A DNA stretch of 64,000 bases from Sediminispirochaeta smaragdinae DSM 11293 (GTDB lineage: Bacteria; Spirochaetota; Spirochaetia; DSM-16054; Sediminispirochaetaceae), in NCBI RefSeq assembly GCF_000143985.1, contig NC_014364.1, positions 1,550,001 through 1,614,000 of the forward strand. The letters run 5' to 3'. Every line of letters starts with the position of its first letter. Positions within the stretch are counted from its first letter, which is position 1. This document shows, piece by piece, positions 8,929 through 17,870 of this stretch. Both the position numbers and the translations under genes were made by a program. The notes under the pieces were generated by a model. That model was not told the origin of the DNA. It worked only from the letters and a program-made list of their open reading frames with translations, and ran no database searches.

Positions 8929-8957
8929 ATGTTAGCACACTATATATTGTGCCTCAA
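8929..8957 (-). promoter_or_regulatory. Predicted nrdRDG promoter
   Basis: On the reverse strand TTGAGG (8957-8952) and TAACAT (8934-8929) are 17 bases apart. This is a moderate match to the housekeeping promoter (4 of 6 at each hexamer). The NrdR box occupies the spacer, which supports the assignment. No start site has been measured. Confidence 0.5.
8937..8952. promoter_or_regulatory. NrdR box 1 (distal)
   Basis: ACACTATATATTGTGC is a near-perfect NrdR box. It falls inside the 17-base spacer between the proposed -35 (TTGAGG) and -10 (TAACAT) of nrdR on the reverse strand, where bound repressor would block RNA polymerase. It also lies upstream of the divergent LiaF-like gene and could affect it. 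Confidence 0.85.
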
Positions 8958-9018
8958 TAGGTGTTCTGGTTTTTTATTGCCAAATATCTCCATCCTGATG
9001 CTGTTTAAGGGAATCCGC

Positions 9019-9717
9019 GTGCTGTTCTTGACCGCAGCAGCAAATCAACGTATGCTCATGGTTGTTATGGATGAAGATATCTCCTATGAACATCCGCCTA
9101 TGCTTCCCCTCCCGAAGTTCAGAGAGCGAGTCGTAGAGCAGCTCAAGCTCAATTTCGCTCATAATAATATAGAGGTAGATGAATTCGAGCGAAGGGTCTC
9201 CCTCGCTCACGAAAGTGACGACCGGCAGGTGCTTGGAAACCTGATTCGGGATCTGCCCGTACTTCGGGATGAGGAAAACCAAGAGTATTCTTCATCCGTT
9301 GCCTGGAATAACGGGAGGGTGAAACGGGACGATACCATGCTGGCCTTACTCAGCGGCGTGGAACGTCGAGGTCCATGGTCTCCTGCACGAAACACAAGGG
9401 TTCTGGCCCTCATGGGTGGTGTCGATCTCGATTTTACCGATGCAAAATTTCCGCCTGGAACGACAGAGATCGAGATCGTATGCCTCTTGGGAGGTGTGGA
9501 AATGGTGGTTCCCGAGGGGGTTAATGTCGATATTTCCGGAATTCCCCTCATAGGCGGTTTTGAAAACAAGATGGAATATGACTACTATCCAGATGGGCCC
9601 ACTTTAAAGATTCGTGGATTTGCCTTGTTGGGTGGTGTGGAAGTACGACCTCCAAGGAAACGGAAGAAGTCGGATCGGCATCGCAAGCGACGCCGGGGAC
9701 ATGGCCGCATAGAGTAA
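9019..9717 (+). CDS. DUF1707 / LiaF-C-like soluble protein
   Basis: A protein of about 230 residues. An N-terminal DUF1707-like helix pair (FRERVVEQLKLNFAHNNIE) is followed by the glycine-rich beta repeats of the LiaF C-terminal family (LALMGGVDLDF, VCLLGGVEMVVPEG, FALLGGVEVRPP). It ends in a strongly basic tail (RKRKKSDRHRKRRRGHGR). I see no transmembrane helix, unlike true LiaF. Such proteins are linked to envelope-stress signalling in Firmicutes. The next gene is an envelope lipoprotein, but there is no LiaRS pair here. Start choice is uncertain: GTG 9019 has AAGGGA 6 bases upstream, whereas ATGs at 9052, 9058 and 9067 lack a ribosome site. The function is not established. Confidence 0.75.
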   Translation: MLFLTAAANQRMLMVVMDEDISYEHPPMLPLPKFRERVVEQLKLNFAHNNIEVDEFERRVSLAHESDDRQVLGNLIRDLPVLRDEENQEYSSSVAWNNGRVKRDDTMLALLSGVERRGPWSPARNTRVLALMGGVDLDFTDAKFPPGTTEIEIVCLLGGVEMVVPEGVNVDISGIPLIGGFENKMEYDYYPDGPTLKIRGFALLGGVEVRPPRKRKKSDRHRKRRRGHGRIE

Positions 9718-9751
9718 TATATTCCAGTTGAAAGACAGAGGAAAAGAAGCT

Positions 9752-12700
9752 ATGGCAGAGCGAAGGGTAAGATATGTAAAGATGGGAAAGGGCCTTGTAG
9801 CCCTTTTTGTTTTTATTACGGCGATGGTGCTTCCGTTTTCCTGTAAGAAAAACGATAGTACCCCTGTTGAGAATTCACGTGAGGCTGTCGGCGAAGCGGA
9901 ACAAACTTCCAGCCTTGAGGTCGACCGGTCGGTCTCTTCCTGGAAGAGCCGTCTCGATACCCTTTCCATCGCTTATTATCAGGAAGCAGCCTGGGGGCTT
10001 TCCGAAGGGAGTTTCGGTACTGCGACAGATACATCTTTCCAGACAGCCCCTTCTCCTCTTAAGCTTTCGGCTTACGGCCCCGAAGGTGAACTTCCCTCTG
10101 AGATAAAAGAGCCTCTGGTCTGGATACTCTTTTCCGATCCTGTCATTCCGCTGTCCAAGATAGGTGAAAGCCGGGATGCCTCTTCCGTTTTCTCCATCTC
10201 GCCGGAGATTGAGGGCAGCTTCCGCTGGTATAGTACCCGGATGATTGTCTTTCAGGCCAAGGCGAAGGTCCTCCCTCAACGGGAGTACCGAGTGACGGTG
10301 AATGAATCGGTTCAGTCGGTTCACGGTGCAGCCCTTGTCGGCAAAACCGGCTTTTCCTTTCGGAGTGAAGAGCTTGCAATGCGTAGCGCCTTGCCCGGTG
10401 CCGGAGCCCTTGAGGATTCCTATCTTTGGAAAAGGGGTGGAGTTCCCCTTGATGCCGCCGGTAAGATCCTTGTCAGATTCAATTACCCGGTCGAAATCGA
10501 AACGGTTGCGGACTACCTGAAGCTTCGAAGCGAGGGATACGACTATCAGGTCACCTTTTCCAGGCCGGATAATAGCTCGGGACGCTATTCACAAGAGGAG
10601 CTGAAAAGCCTCGTTGTGCTTTCGGCAATCGAGACGCTTCCCGAAGATAGCGATATCATCGTTGCTCTTGGCCCGGGTGCCCGAAGTCGTCCCGATTATA
10701 TAGGGAGAAAAGCGGAACAGGAGATCGTCTTTCATACGATAACCCCCTTCAAGTTGCTGCGTCATTCCACCCATTCCTATTCCTTTTCCGGAGACGCAGG
10801 GGCCACGAATCCTCTTTTTCTCGAATTTTCCCATCCCGTGGACAAGGCGAGCCTTTTGGGAGCATGTTCTTTTCAGCCTGAAGTACGGGTTGCTGAGGAT
10901 AATATTACCGTTTGGCAGAACACCGTCAGACTTTCGGGGCTCGGTTATGCTTATAATTCGGAATATCTGCTTACCATCGCCGCTTCGGTGAAAGATGTTT
11001 ATGGGAGAAGTCTCGGCAGCCAGCAGCTTGTGAAGGTGAAGATACCCGAGGCCGCAAGCTTTGCCAACTTCCCCAACACCGGCACGCGGATGCTTGAGTC
11101 TCAGTTTTCACCCAAAATCGTTTTCGATTACCAGAACATGGAGAACGGGATATGGAAGGCCGGTGCAATAGACGATCCTTATAGCTTTTGGCCCGCCACG
11201 GCACTGGAACCCTATCCCTTTCCCGAGGTTGGAAAGAACGTTCACCATTTTGAAGAGATCGATCTTTCACCTTGGTTGGGAAGCGACGGCAAGGGCTGGG
11301 TCGGCTTCTCATGGAATTTTTCCCCTATAGACAAAAAAAGCGGGCAGCGGCCTCGATGGGGCCAGCGCAATCTCACCCTTCAGGTAACGGATCTCGGCCT
11401 GACCGTTCGTTATGCCTACAACAAGGTTGTCGCATGGGTGACGAGCCTTTCCTCCGGTAAGGCCGTTTCGGGTGCCCGTGTCACCCTCATGAGCCAGCAA
11501 AATCGCATTTTCGAGGGGACGAGCGACGATTCCGGTCTCGTGGTCTTTTCCCTTGAGGATGGAGAGTTTACCCGTTACTTTCAGGACCCGAAGAGTGACT
11601 GGAGCGATTTCCTCCGTCTGCAGGTGGAATACCAGGGGGATCGCATCGAGTTTAAACCCAACGGGAGCCATAATCTCTGGAGAAGCTCGCCCCTTGCCGT
11701 TTCAACGCCGGCCCGTATCCAGAGGGCTTCTGCACAGGTTTTTCTCTTTACCGACCGTGGGCTATACCGCCCCGGAGAGGTCGTCACCTTCCGCGGCATC
11801 GACAGGACGCTGCAGGATGGCAGTTACGTTATCTACGAGGGCGATTATACCCTCAAGGTGAAAGAGAACCGCTGGAGGGGAAAAGAGATCTTTGAGAGCT
11901 CCGGTACCACCACGGCCAGCGGTGGTTTTTACGGTGAGGTTCCCATCCCCCCCGATCTGGAACCAGGCAGTTATGTGATCGAATATTCCAGGCCCGGAGG
12001 TGAAACTCGTCTTCCTTTTCAGGTTTCACAGTTCGAACGGCTCAAGTTTCAGGTGGGGCTTTCAATACCTGACCGGGACTATTTTGAGGGTGATACCGTA
12101 AGTGCCGAGCTTTCTGCCGATTATCTCGCCGGCGGGGCCCTCAACGAGGCTCACTACAGCGCTTCCTGGACAAAAGAACCGGCGTGGTTTGCTCCCGAGG
12201 GAGAGGAGTGGAAAGATTACCGCTTCGGTCCTTCCGGATATGATCGGCGCTACTTCCTTTCGGAATCCGAAGGGGTGCTGGGCAGCGACGGAAAGGCAAT
12301 GCTTCGCCAGGCAACAAGCCCCGAGGGGATTGCCGGGCAGCCCCAGCGATACCGGGGAGAGGCTCGGGTGGATGATGCCGGTGGTCAGATGATCGCCGCC
12401 CGGACATCGGTGATCGTTCATCCTGCTGCCTTTTACATCGGCGGCCGTATGAATCACAAGGGATGGTCGGGTTTCGTCCGAAAGGGCGAGGATGTCGACT
12501 TCGACTGGGCCTTGGTGCGTCCCGACGGGCGATCCTACCGGGACGACGTAAAAAACCTGAACGTTGAACTTTTTAAGAGAAGCTGGAAGCGTGCCCAGCA
12601 ACAGGGTGTGGCTGGGCGAATCAATACCCATTACGAAATGGTCCTAGAACCGGTAGAGCGTCAGACTCCTGCAATCGGCGGGGAAAACAAGGGATCGGTC

Positions 12701-15586
12701 ACCTTCACACCGGCAAGTAGCGGTTCTTTCTTGGTCCGTTTCAGTGCATCGGATGCGGCCGACCGTCTCGCTGTTACCGAACTTTCTTTTTATGCAACCG
12801 GCTCTGATATTGTCAGTTGGGGCTTCGATAGCCCCGAGATGATCGGCCTTGAAACCGACCGCCCCTCCTATGCTCCGGGGGATACCGCAACCATACTGGT
12901 AAAAAGTCCCCTTGCCGCTGGTGATTATCTGATTACCGTGGAGCGGGAAGGCATTTTCGACGAACGTATTGTCCATCTCGACGGTTCGGCAAACGTCATC
13001 GGTGTTCCCATTAGTGAAGAGTTTGTACCGGTAGTCTATGTCGCCGTGAGCAGTTATTCCATAAGAACGAAGAAGCCGGATCATTCCTATCTGGAACCGG
13101 ATCTTGATAAGCCGAAGGGCTATTTCGGTGTCGTTCCCATCATGGTAGATACCGATTCCAAACGGTTTGATATCGATATCCGGTCGGAGAAGGGCTCCTA
13201 CCGCCCGGGGGAAGAGGCCGTGGTGCACTTGAAGGCGACGAACAAGGCGGGAGATGCCGTGCCCAATGCCGAGATCACCTTTCTTGCCGTGGACCGAGGG
13301 GTTCTCGATCTGATTGATTATCATGTTCCCGATCCCCTTGATTTCTTTTATGATCCGCGCAAATTTCCCATTGCGGTTTCCGGCGGCGATAGTCGATCGC
13401 TTTTGATCGATCCTGTTACCTATGAAGTGAAGGATTTGCAGGGAGGCGGAGGCGAAAATGAGAAGATGGAACGGCGTGAGGATTTTCGTCCCCTTGCGGT
13501 CTTTGAACCGTATGTGACTACCGATGAGAAGGGGGAGGCGGTGGTTCGCTTTACCCTTCCCGATACCCTTACTACCTACCGCTGCACCGCCGTCGGGGTC
13601 AAAGAAAACCAGTTCGGCCGCAATGAGCAGGAACTGGTGGCTCAGAATCCCGTCAATGTGCAATCCGTTCTCCCCGAATTGCTCCGTCACCGGGATACGA
13701 TGGAGGGAGGGGTGATCGTTTCCAATCTGGGCTCCGAGGCGGTGGATATGGATGTGACCGTGTCGAGTACGATCCTCGGTATCGAGGGAGAGACGAGCAG
13801 GCATGTACATGTCGAGGGAGGGAAGACGAACCTCGTGAATTTTCTCTTTTCCGCTCCGGTTTCAGGCAAGGGGAAGATAAGCTTTACCGTTTCTTCCCCG
13901 GTGCTTAACGAAGAACTTGTCCGAGAGGTAGAGGTTCAGAAGCCGGCGGTTTTCGAGAGCGTTGCTACGGGAAACCGGATTGTTCCCGAAAACGGAAAAG
14001 CCAAGATCGACACCGAGATGATCCGTCTTCCCGGGGGAGATGATCAGATGCCTGATCCCGAGGGCTCTCTTGCCGTTTCCCTCTCGGCTTCGAAGCTGGC
14101 CCTTTTCGAGGGAGCCGTTTCCTATCTGCTTGACTATCCCTATGACTGTTTCGAACAGCGAACCTCCAAGTTGATTCCCTATCTGCTTTTTGGAGAAACC
14201 GGTGCATTTCCTTCCTTCGAGGAGCTTGCGCTTCCACGTTCCCACATAGCAGAGCAACTAAGGGAGATCGGAAAGGTACAGACCTCCGAGGGGGGCATTC
14301 CCTACTGGGGCGGCAGTCGATGGGCCAATTACTACGTTTCCGCACGGACTGCTCAAATCATCGCCCTTGCAAAAAACGCAGGCTATCCGATTCCCGATGA
14401 GCTTGATGAGGACGCACTATTGTCCTATCTGCGCAAACCCCGGGATACCATAAAGAAACAGCCCTATCTCTACGTCTTGGGCCTTTATGCCAGGGCGCTT
14501 CTCGGCGACGACGTGAGAGGGGAGAGCGAAACCTTTCGTAGGCGAGGCGATGAGATCGGCATTGCCGGTTATGCACTTTCCGGCCTTGCCTCTTTTGCCT
14601 CGGGGGACCAGGATGGCGCACGATCGGCCCTTACCAGAATTTCTTCTTTCATCCGTCCCTCTGCAAGAAGCCTGGATATTACCGAAACCTGGGAAAGCGG
14701 TTCTTCCTGGTACGGCTCGGAGATCGAACGGCTTTCGCTGCTGCTGATGCTGATTCAACGGGTCGATCCCTCGAATAGCTTTCGGGAACTTGCCCTCGAG
14801 TCTCTTATCCAGCGTCGGCGCAGTGCCAGATGGACGAATACCGTTGATAATGGTTGGGCGCTTATTGCGGCTTCCGGGGAACTTGGCCTTGATAAGGCAC
14901 CAGATATCGATGTAACTGTACGTATCGCCGATAACGATCTGCTTTCGGGCCGATTTGATTCGATAGCAAATCCTCCTGTAGAAAGGATCTTTTCCTTTGA
15001 TACAGAGCCCCTTTCCGGTATCGAACGCGGCAAGAGTCTTCCTTTATCGGTGGAGGCATCGGGAGAAGGCACCCTTGCCTACCGTTTTGCCATGCGCTAC
15101 AGCATCCCGGCAGAGAGTGCTCCTCCCATGGATATGGGAATCGGTGTTTTGCGGGAGTTTTTCGATATGGAGGGAAGACCCGTTTCCGGAGATTGTCTTA
15201 CTGCCGGGGAGACCTATAGAGTCGTAGTTCACCTCTCTTCGCCGCTGCGGCACGATTTTCTTGCGGTACGGGTGCCGGTTCCGTCCGGCGCGGTCATTCT
15301 CGATACCGGCTTTGTCACCACCGCCAGGTATGAGGGCTACGACGAGCCTTCGTCCGGGGAAGATACGGTACGCAATGTAAGCCCCGATCGTTCGGTATAC
15401 TATCTCAATGAAGGGCGCTTCTTTTTCGACCGTTTTCCTCAAGGAACATGCGATGTAAGTTTCATGATCAGGGCGGTCCGTCCCGGGGTATATCCGACGC
15501 CTCCGGCCCAGGCAGAGTGTATGTACGAACCCGAGGTCTTCGGCCGGGATGGTGGAACACTTATTTTCATTGATGAGCGTTCATAA
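9752..15586 (+). CDS. Alpha-2-macroglobulin family lipoprotein with thioester
   Basis: A very large exported protein (about 1944 residues) of the bacterial alpha-2-macroglobulin family. The N-terminus has a hydrophobic stretch ending in a lipobox (LPFSC), so it should be lipid-anchored. Repeated macroglobulin beta domains follow, including YRPGEVVTFRG and the bait-side ATNKAGDAVPNAEITF. The thioester motif CFEQ is intact with Cys near residue 1466, in the usual YDCFEQRTSKLIPY context before an alpha/alpha toroid (complement-like) domain. Family role: periplasmic trap for attacking proteases, often paired with PBP1C. Here pbpC follows with a 14-base overlap. ATG 9752 has a GAGGAAA site; a TTG at 9728 is less likely. 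Confidence 0.93.
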   Translation: MAERRVRYVKMGKGLVALFVFITAMVLPFSCKKNDSTPVENSREAVGEAEQTSSLEVDRSVSSWKSRLDTLSIAYYQEAAWGLSEGSFGTATDTSFQTAPSPLKLSAYGPEGELPSEIKEPLVWILFSDPVIPLSKIGESRDASSVFSISPEIEGSFRWYSTRMIVFQAKAKVLPQREYRVTVNESVQSVHGAALVGKTGFSFRSEELAMRSALPGAGALEDSYLWKRGGVPLDAAGKILVRFNYPVEIETVADYLKLRSEGYDYQVTFSRPDNSSGRYSQEELKSLVVLSAIETLPEDSDIIVALGPGARSRPDYIGRKAEQEIVFHTITPFKLLRHSTHSYSFSGDAGATNPLFLEFSHPVDKASLLGACSFQPEVRVAEDNITVWQNTVRLSGLGYAYNSEYLLTIAASVKDVYGRSLGSQQLVKVKIPEAASFANFPNTGTRMLESQFSPKIVFDYQNMENGIWKAGAIDDPYSFWPATALEPYPFPEVGKNVHHFEEIDLSPWLGSDGKGWVGFSWNFSPIDKKSGQRPRWGQRNLTLQVTDLGLTVRYAYNKVVAWVTSLSSGKAVSGARVTLMSQQNRIFEGTSDDSGLVVFSLEDGEFTRYFQDPKSDWSDFLRLQVEYQGDRIEFKPNGSHNLWRSSPLAVSTPARIQRASAQVFLFTDRGLYRPGEVVTFRGIDRTLQDGSYVIYEGDYTLKVKENRWRGKEIFESSGTTTASGGFYGEVPIPPDLEPGSYVIEYSRPGGETRLPFQVSQFERLKFQVGLSIPDRDYFEGDTVSAELSADYLAGGALNEAHYSASWTKEPAWFAPEGEEWKDYRFGPSGYDRRYFLSESEGVLGSDGKAMLRQATSPEGIAGQPQRYRGEARVDDAGGQMIAARTSVIVHPAAFYIGGRMNHKGWSGFVRKGEDVDFDWALVRPDGRSYRDDVKNLNVELFKRSWKRAQQQGVAGRINTHYEMVLEPVERQTPAIGGENKGSVTFTPASSGSFLVRFSASDAADRLAVTELSFYATGSDIVSWGFDSPEMIGLETDRPSYAPGDTATILVKSPLAAGDYLITVEREGIFDERIVHLDGSANVIGVPISEEFVPVVYVAVSSYSIRTKKPDHSYLEPDLDKPKGYFGVVPIMVDTDSKRFDIDIRSEKGSYRPGEEAVVHLKATNKAGDAVPNAEITFLAVDRGVLDLIDYHVPDPLDFFYDPRKFPIAVSGGDSRSLLIDPVTYEVKDLQGGGGENEKMERREDFRPLAVFEPYVTTDEKGEAVVRFTLPDTLTTYRCTAVGVKENQFGRNEQELVAQNPVNVQSVLPELLRHRDTMEGGVIVSNLGSEAVDMDVTVSSTILGIEGETSRHVHVEGGKTNLVNFLFSAPVSGKGKISFTVSSPVLNEELVREVEVQKPAVFESVATGNRIVPENGKAKIDTEMIRLPGGDDQMPDPEGSLAVSLSASKLALFEGAVSYLLDYPYDCFEQRTSKLIPYLLFGETGAFPSFEELALPRSHIAEQLREIGKVQTSEGGIPYWGGSRWANYYVSARTAQIIALAKNAGYPIPDELDEDALLSYLRKPRDTIKKQPYLYVLGLYARALLGDDVRGESETFRRRGDEIGIAGYALSGLASFASGDQDGARSALTRISSFIRPSARSLDITETWESGSSWYGSEIERLSLLLMLIQRVDPSNSFRELALESLIQRRRSARWTNTVDNGWALIAASGELGLDKAPDIDVTVRIADNDLLSGRFDSIANPPVERIFSFDTEPLSGIERGKSLPLSVEASGEGTLAYRFAMRYSIPAESAPPMDMGIGVLREFFDMEGRPVSGDCLTAGETYRVVVHLSSPLRHDFLAVRVPVPSGAVILDTGFVTTARYEGYDEPSSGEDTVRNVSPDRSVYYLNEGRFFFDRFPQGTCDVSFMIRAVRPGVYPTPPAQAECMYEPEVFGRDGGTLIFIDERS

Positions 15587-17870
15587 GATCCGAAGGCGGC
15601 CCGGCCGCCTTCGAATGCTTCTTGTACTGCCTCCCATAGGTGGATTACTCTTTTTTCTCCTTCTTTTTTTTGTTTTGCGGTTCACGCCCTATCCGGAGCT
15701 GGACCATTTTCGTGCGCGGGAATGGAGCCGGGAGTATCTTGATCGCTATGGGACTCTACTGTACGTCCGGCCCCTGGCCAATGGTATGCGGAGAATTTTC
15801 CGCGATCTGGATGAGATGCCTGATTCTCTCGTATCGACCTTCCTCGACGCAGAAGATCGCCGCTTTTACCTCCATCCCGGTATCGATCCCCTTGCCGTGC
15901 TCAGAAGTGCCGTGCTTAACCTCCATGAGGGGCGAATTGTTTCGGGGGCTTCCACCATAACGATGCAGCTGGCCAGGATTATTGAAACAGAGAGCGGAGG
16001 CGGCTGGAGCGGCTTCGAAGGTAAGCTTAGGGAGACGTGGAATAGTTTCAGACTCGAAAGTCGGCTCTCGAAAGGGGAGCTTCTCGAGCTCTGGATCAAT
16101 GCCATCCCCTTCGGCTTCCGTTGTGAAGGGGTACCTGCCGCCGGCATGACCTTTTTCAACCGACCCGTGGAAGAGCTTTCCCCTGCGCAGTTTGCCCTTC
16201 TGTCAGTTATTCCCAGAAGCCCCTCCCTCTATGATCCTGTGGAACACCCCGAGACAGCCGCCCGTGCCGCGGCCAAGGAGGCCGGCATAAAAAACCGCTT
16301 TTCCTACCGCGAACTCCTGCTCGCGGCCGGGGAAGCCCGACGCGGGGTTTGGACGAATCAGGCCCCGCACTTCATCAACTATTTCAATAGCCTTCCTTCC
16401 GAGCGAAGCGAAAGCCTTCGGGTGAGAACCTCCATCGATGCTGAGCTCAATATGCGGCTGAGGGAACGTATTGACCAGACCCTTGATAAGCATAGCCGCA
16501 ACCGGCTTGGGAATGGGGCAGGGCTGATTGTTCGTAACGACACTGGCGAGATCATTTCTTGGGTCGGCAGCAGGGAATTCTGGGATGATGAGCACCTGGG
16601 GCAGATCGACGGGGTCCTTGTGTGTAATCAGCCTGGCTCTACCCTCAAACCCTTTCTCTATACCCTTGCCATTCGGTCGGGTTTTCTTCCCAACTCGATC
16701 CTTCCCGATATTCCCTTGGAACTTGGGGGGGCGGCGGTCTATCAGCCCTTCAATTTCGATCGCAGGTTCCACGGCCCTGTGCGGCTTCGGGTGGCCCTTG
16801 CCTCGAGCCTCAATGTCCCGGCGGTCTATCTGATAGAACGGCTCGGGGTCGATGCCTTTGCCCAATTTTTGGTGGATCTTGGTTTCTCCTCTATTAAAGA
16901 GCAGCGTGGAAGTCTCGGTACCGGCCTTGCTCTGGGAAACGCCGAGATATCACTTTTCGAACTGGTCCGCGCGTATACCCTGTTCAGTCGAACAGACGGC
17001 CCTGTTCCCTTGCGTCCCCGGCCGGTGGAACTAGGATCTGTGGAATCTGCGGAAATCAACCTTTCATCATCCCGTGATCGCTATGCTGTGGCCGTTGTCA
17101 GGGATATCCTTGGGGACAACCGGAGCAGGGTACTCGGCTTCGGCAGCGATTCGGTTATGAATCTTCCCTTTCCCTCCCTTTTTAAAACAGGGACGGCAAA
17201 CCAGTTTCAGAATATCTGGGCGATAGGGGCGATTCCCGAGTATACCGTTGGGGTATGGATCGGAAATTTTACCGGAGAAACAGTTATCGGGAAGACCGGA
17301 AGCAGTATTCCGGCATCCATCGTTGCGGAACTCCTTGATGTGCTGCACACGCCGGATAGCGGCTATCCGCCCATTCCCGGTGCCGTGCGGGTGAAGATTT
17401 GTGCCGTCTCCGGTATGGCGGCAAGCGCCGATGACCCTTCGACACTCTACGAATATCTTCCGCCCGACCGATTACCTGATCCCTGCACCTGGCACCATCG
17501 TGACGAGAGTGGAAAGATCCACGTCTCTTATCCCGATGTTTTCAGGGTATGGGCGCAGACAAAACTCTCCAGCGCTTTTGTAGAGGCAGGTGAAGGGGAA
17601 GCTGGAGGAGAGATTGTCTTTCCACCCGACGGTTCACGCTTTTTCGCCGACCCCTCACTTTCTCAAGAGGCCCAAGCCGTCAGGATAGAGGGGAGGGGCC
17701 TGGGCTCTCCTCCTTATGCATTGACCCTCTACCGCCACGGCATGGTGGTCTTGCAACGCTCCTCAAACCTGCCGCTTTTTCTGCTTCCCTTTCCTGAAAA
17801 GGGGGAGTATCGTATCGTGGTTACGGGCTCCGGTGGCTGCAGCGCCGAGAGCGGTTTCGAGGTGAGGTGA
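15573..17870 (+). CDS. pbpC: Penicillin-binding protein 1C
   Basis: A bifunctional peptidoglycan synthase, about 765 residues. An N-terminal signal anchor (LLVLPPIGGLLFFLLLFFVLRF) precedes a family-51 glycosyltransferase (EDRRFYLHPGID, SGASTITMQLAR). The transpeptidase has SxxK in GSTLKP (near 356), an SLN motif (ASSLNVPA) and KTGTAN (near 539). A C-terminal PBP1C-specific beta domain follows (VFPPDGSRFFADP). I prefer the ATG at 15573 (MSVHKIRRRPGR), 14 bases inside the macroglobulin gene; an ATG at 15549 in frame would add 8 residues. The coupling with the macroglobulin suggests cell-wall repair combined with protease trapping. Its stop abuts that of the convergent methyltransferase with no gap. 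Confidence 0.93.
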   Translation: MSVHKIRRRPGRLRMLLVLPPIGGLLFFLLLFFVLRFTPYPELDHFRAREWSREYLDRYGTLLYVRPLANGMRRIFRDLDEMPDSLVSTFLDAEDRRFYLHPGIDPLAVLRSAVLNLHEGRIVSGASTITMQLARIIETESGGGWSGFEGKLRETWNSFRLESRLSKGELLELWINAIPFGFRCEGVPAAGMTFFNRPVEELSPAQFALLSVIPRSPSLYDPVEHPETAARAAAKEAGIKNRFSYRELLLAAGEARRGVWTNQAPHFINYFNSLPSERSESLRVRTSIDAELNMRLRERIDQTLDKHSRNRLGNGAGLIVRNDTGEIISWVGSREFWDDEHLGQIDGVLVCNQPGSTLKPFLYTLAIRSGFLPNSILPDIPLELGGAAVYQPFNFDRRFHGPVRLRVALASSLNVPAVYLIERLGVDAFAQFLVDLGFSSIKEQRGSLGTGLALGNAEISLFELVRAYTLFSRTDGPVPLRPRPVELGSVESAEINLSSSRDRYAVAVVRDILGDNRSRVLGFGSDSVMNLPFPSLFKTGTANQFQNIWAIGAIPEYTVGVWIGNFTGETVIGKTGSSIPASIVAELLDVLHTPDSGYPPIPGAVRVKICAVSGMAASADDPSTLYEYLPPDRLPDPCTWHHRDESGKIHVSYPDVFRVWAQTKLSSAFVEAGEGEAGGEIVFPPDGSRFFADPSLSQEAQAVRIEGRGLGSPPYALTLYRHGMVVLQRSSNLPLFLLPFPEKGEYRIVVTGSGGCSAESGFEVR

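Noticed and set aside
8873-8938. N-terminal extension of NrdR
   Set aside because: It would translate through an NrdR box and the predicted -10; MVRCPHCG with its own GGAGG is the better start.
12644-13810. A 388-codon frame opposite the macroglobulin gene
   Set aside because: Shadow of a strongly biased coding region; no motif and no ribosome site.
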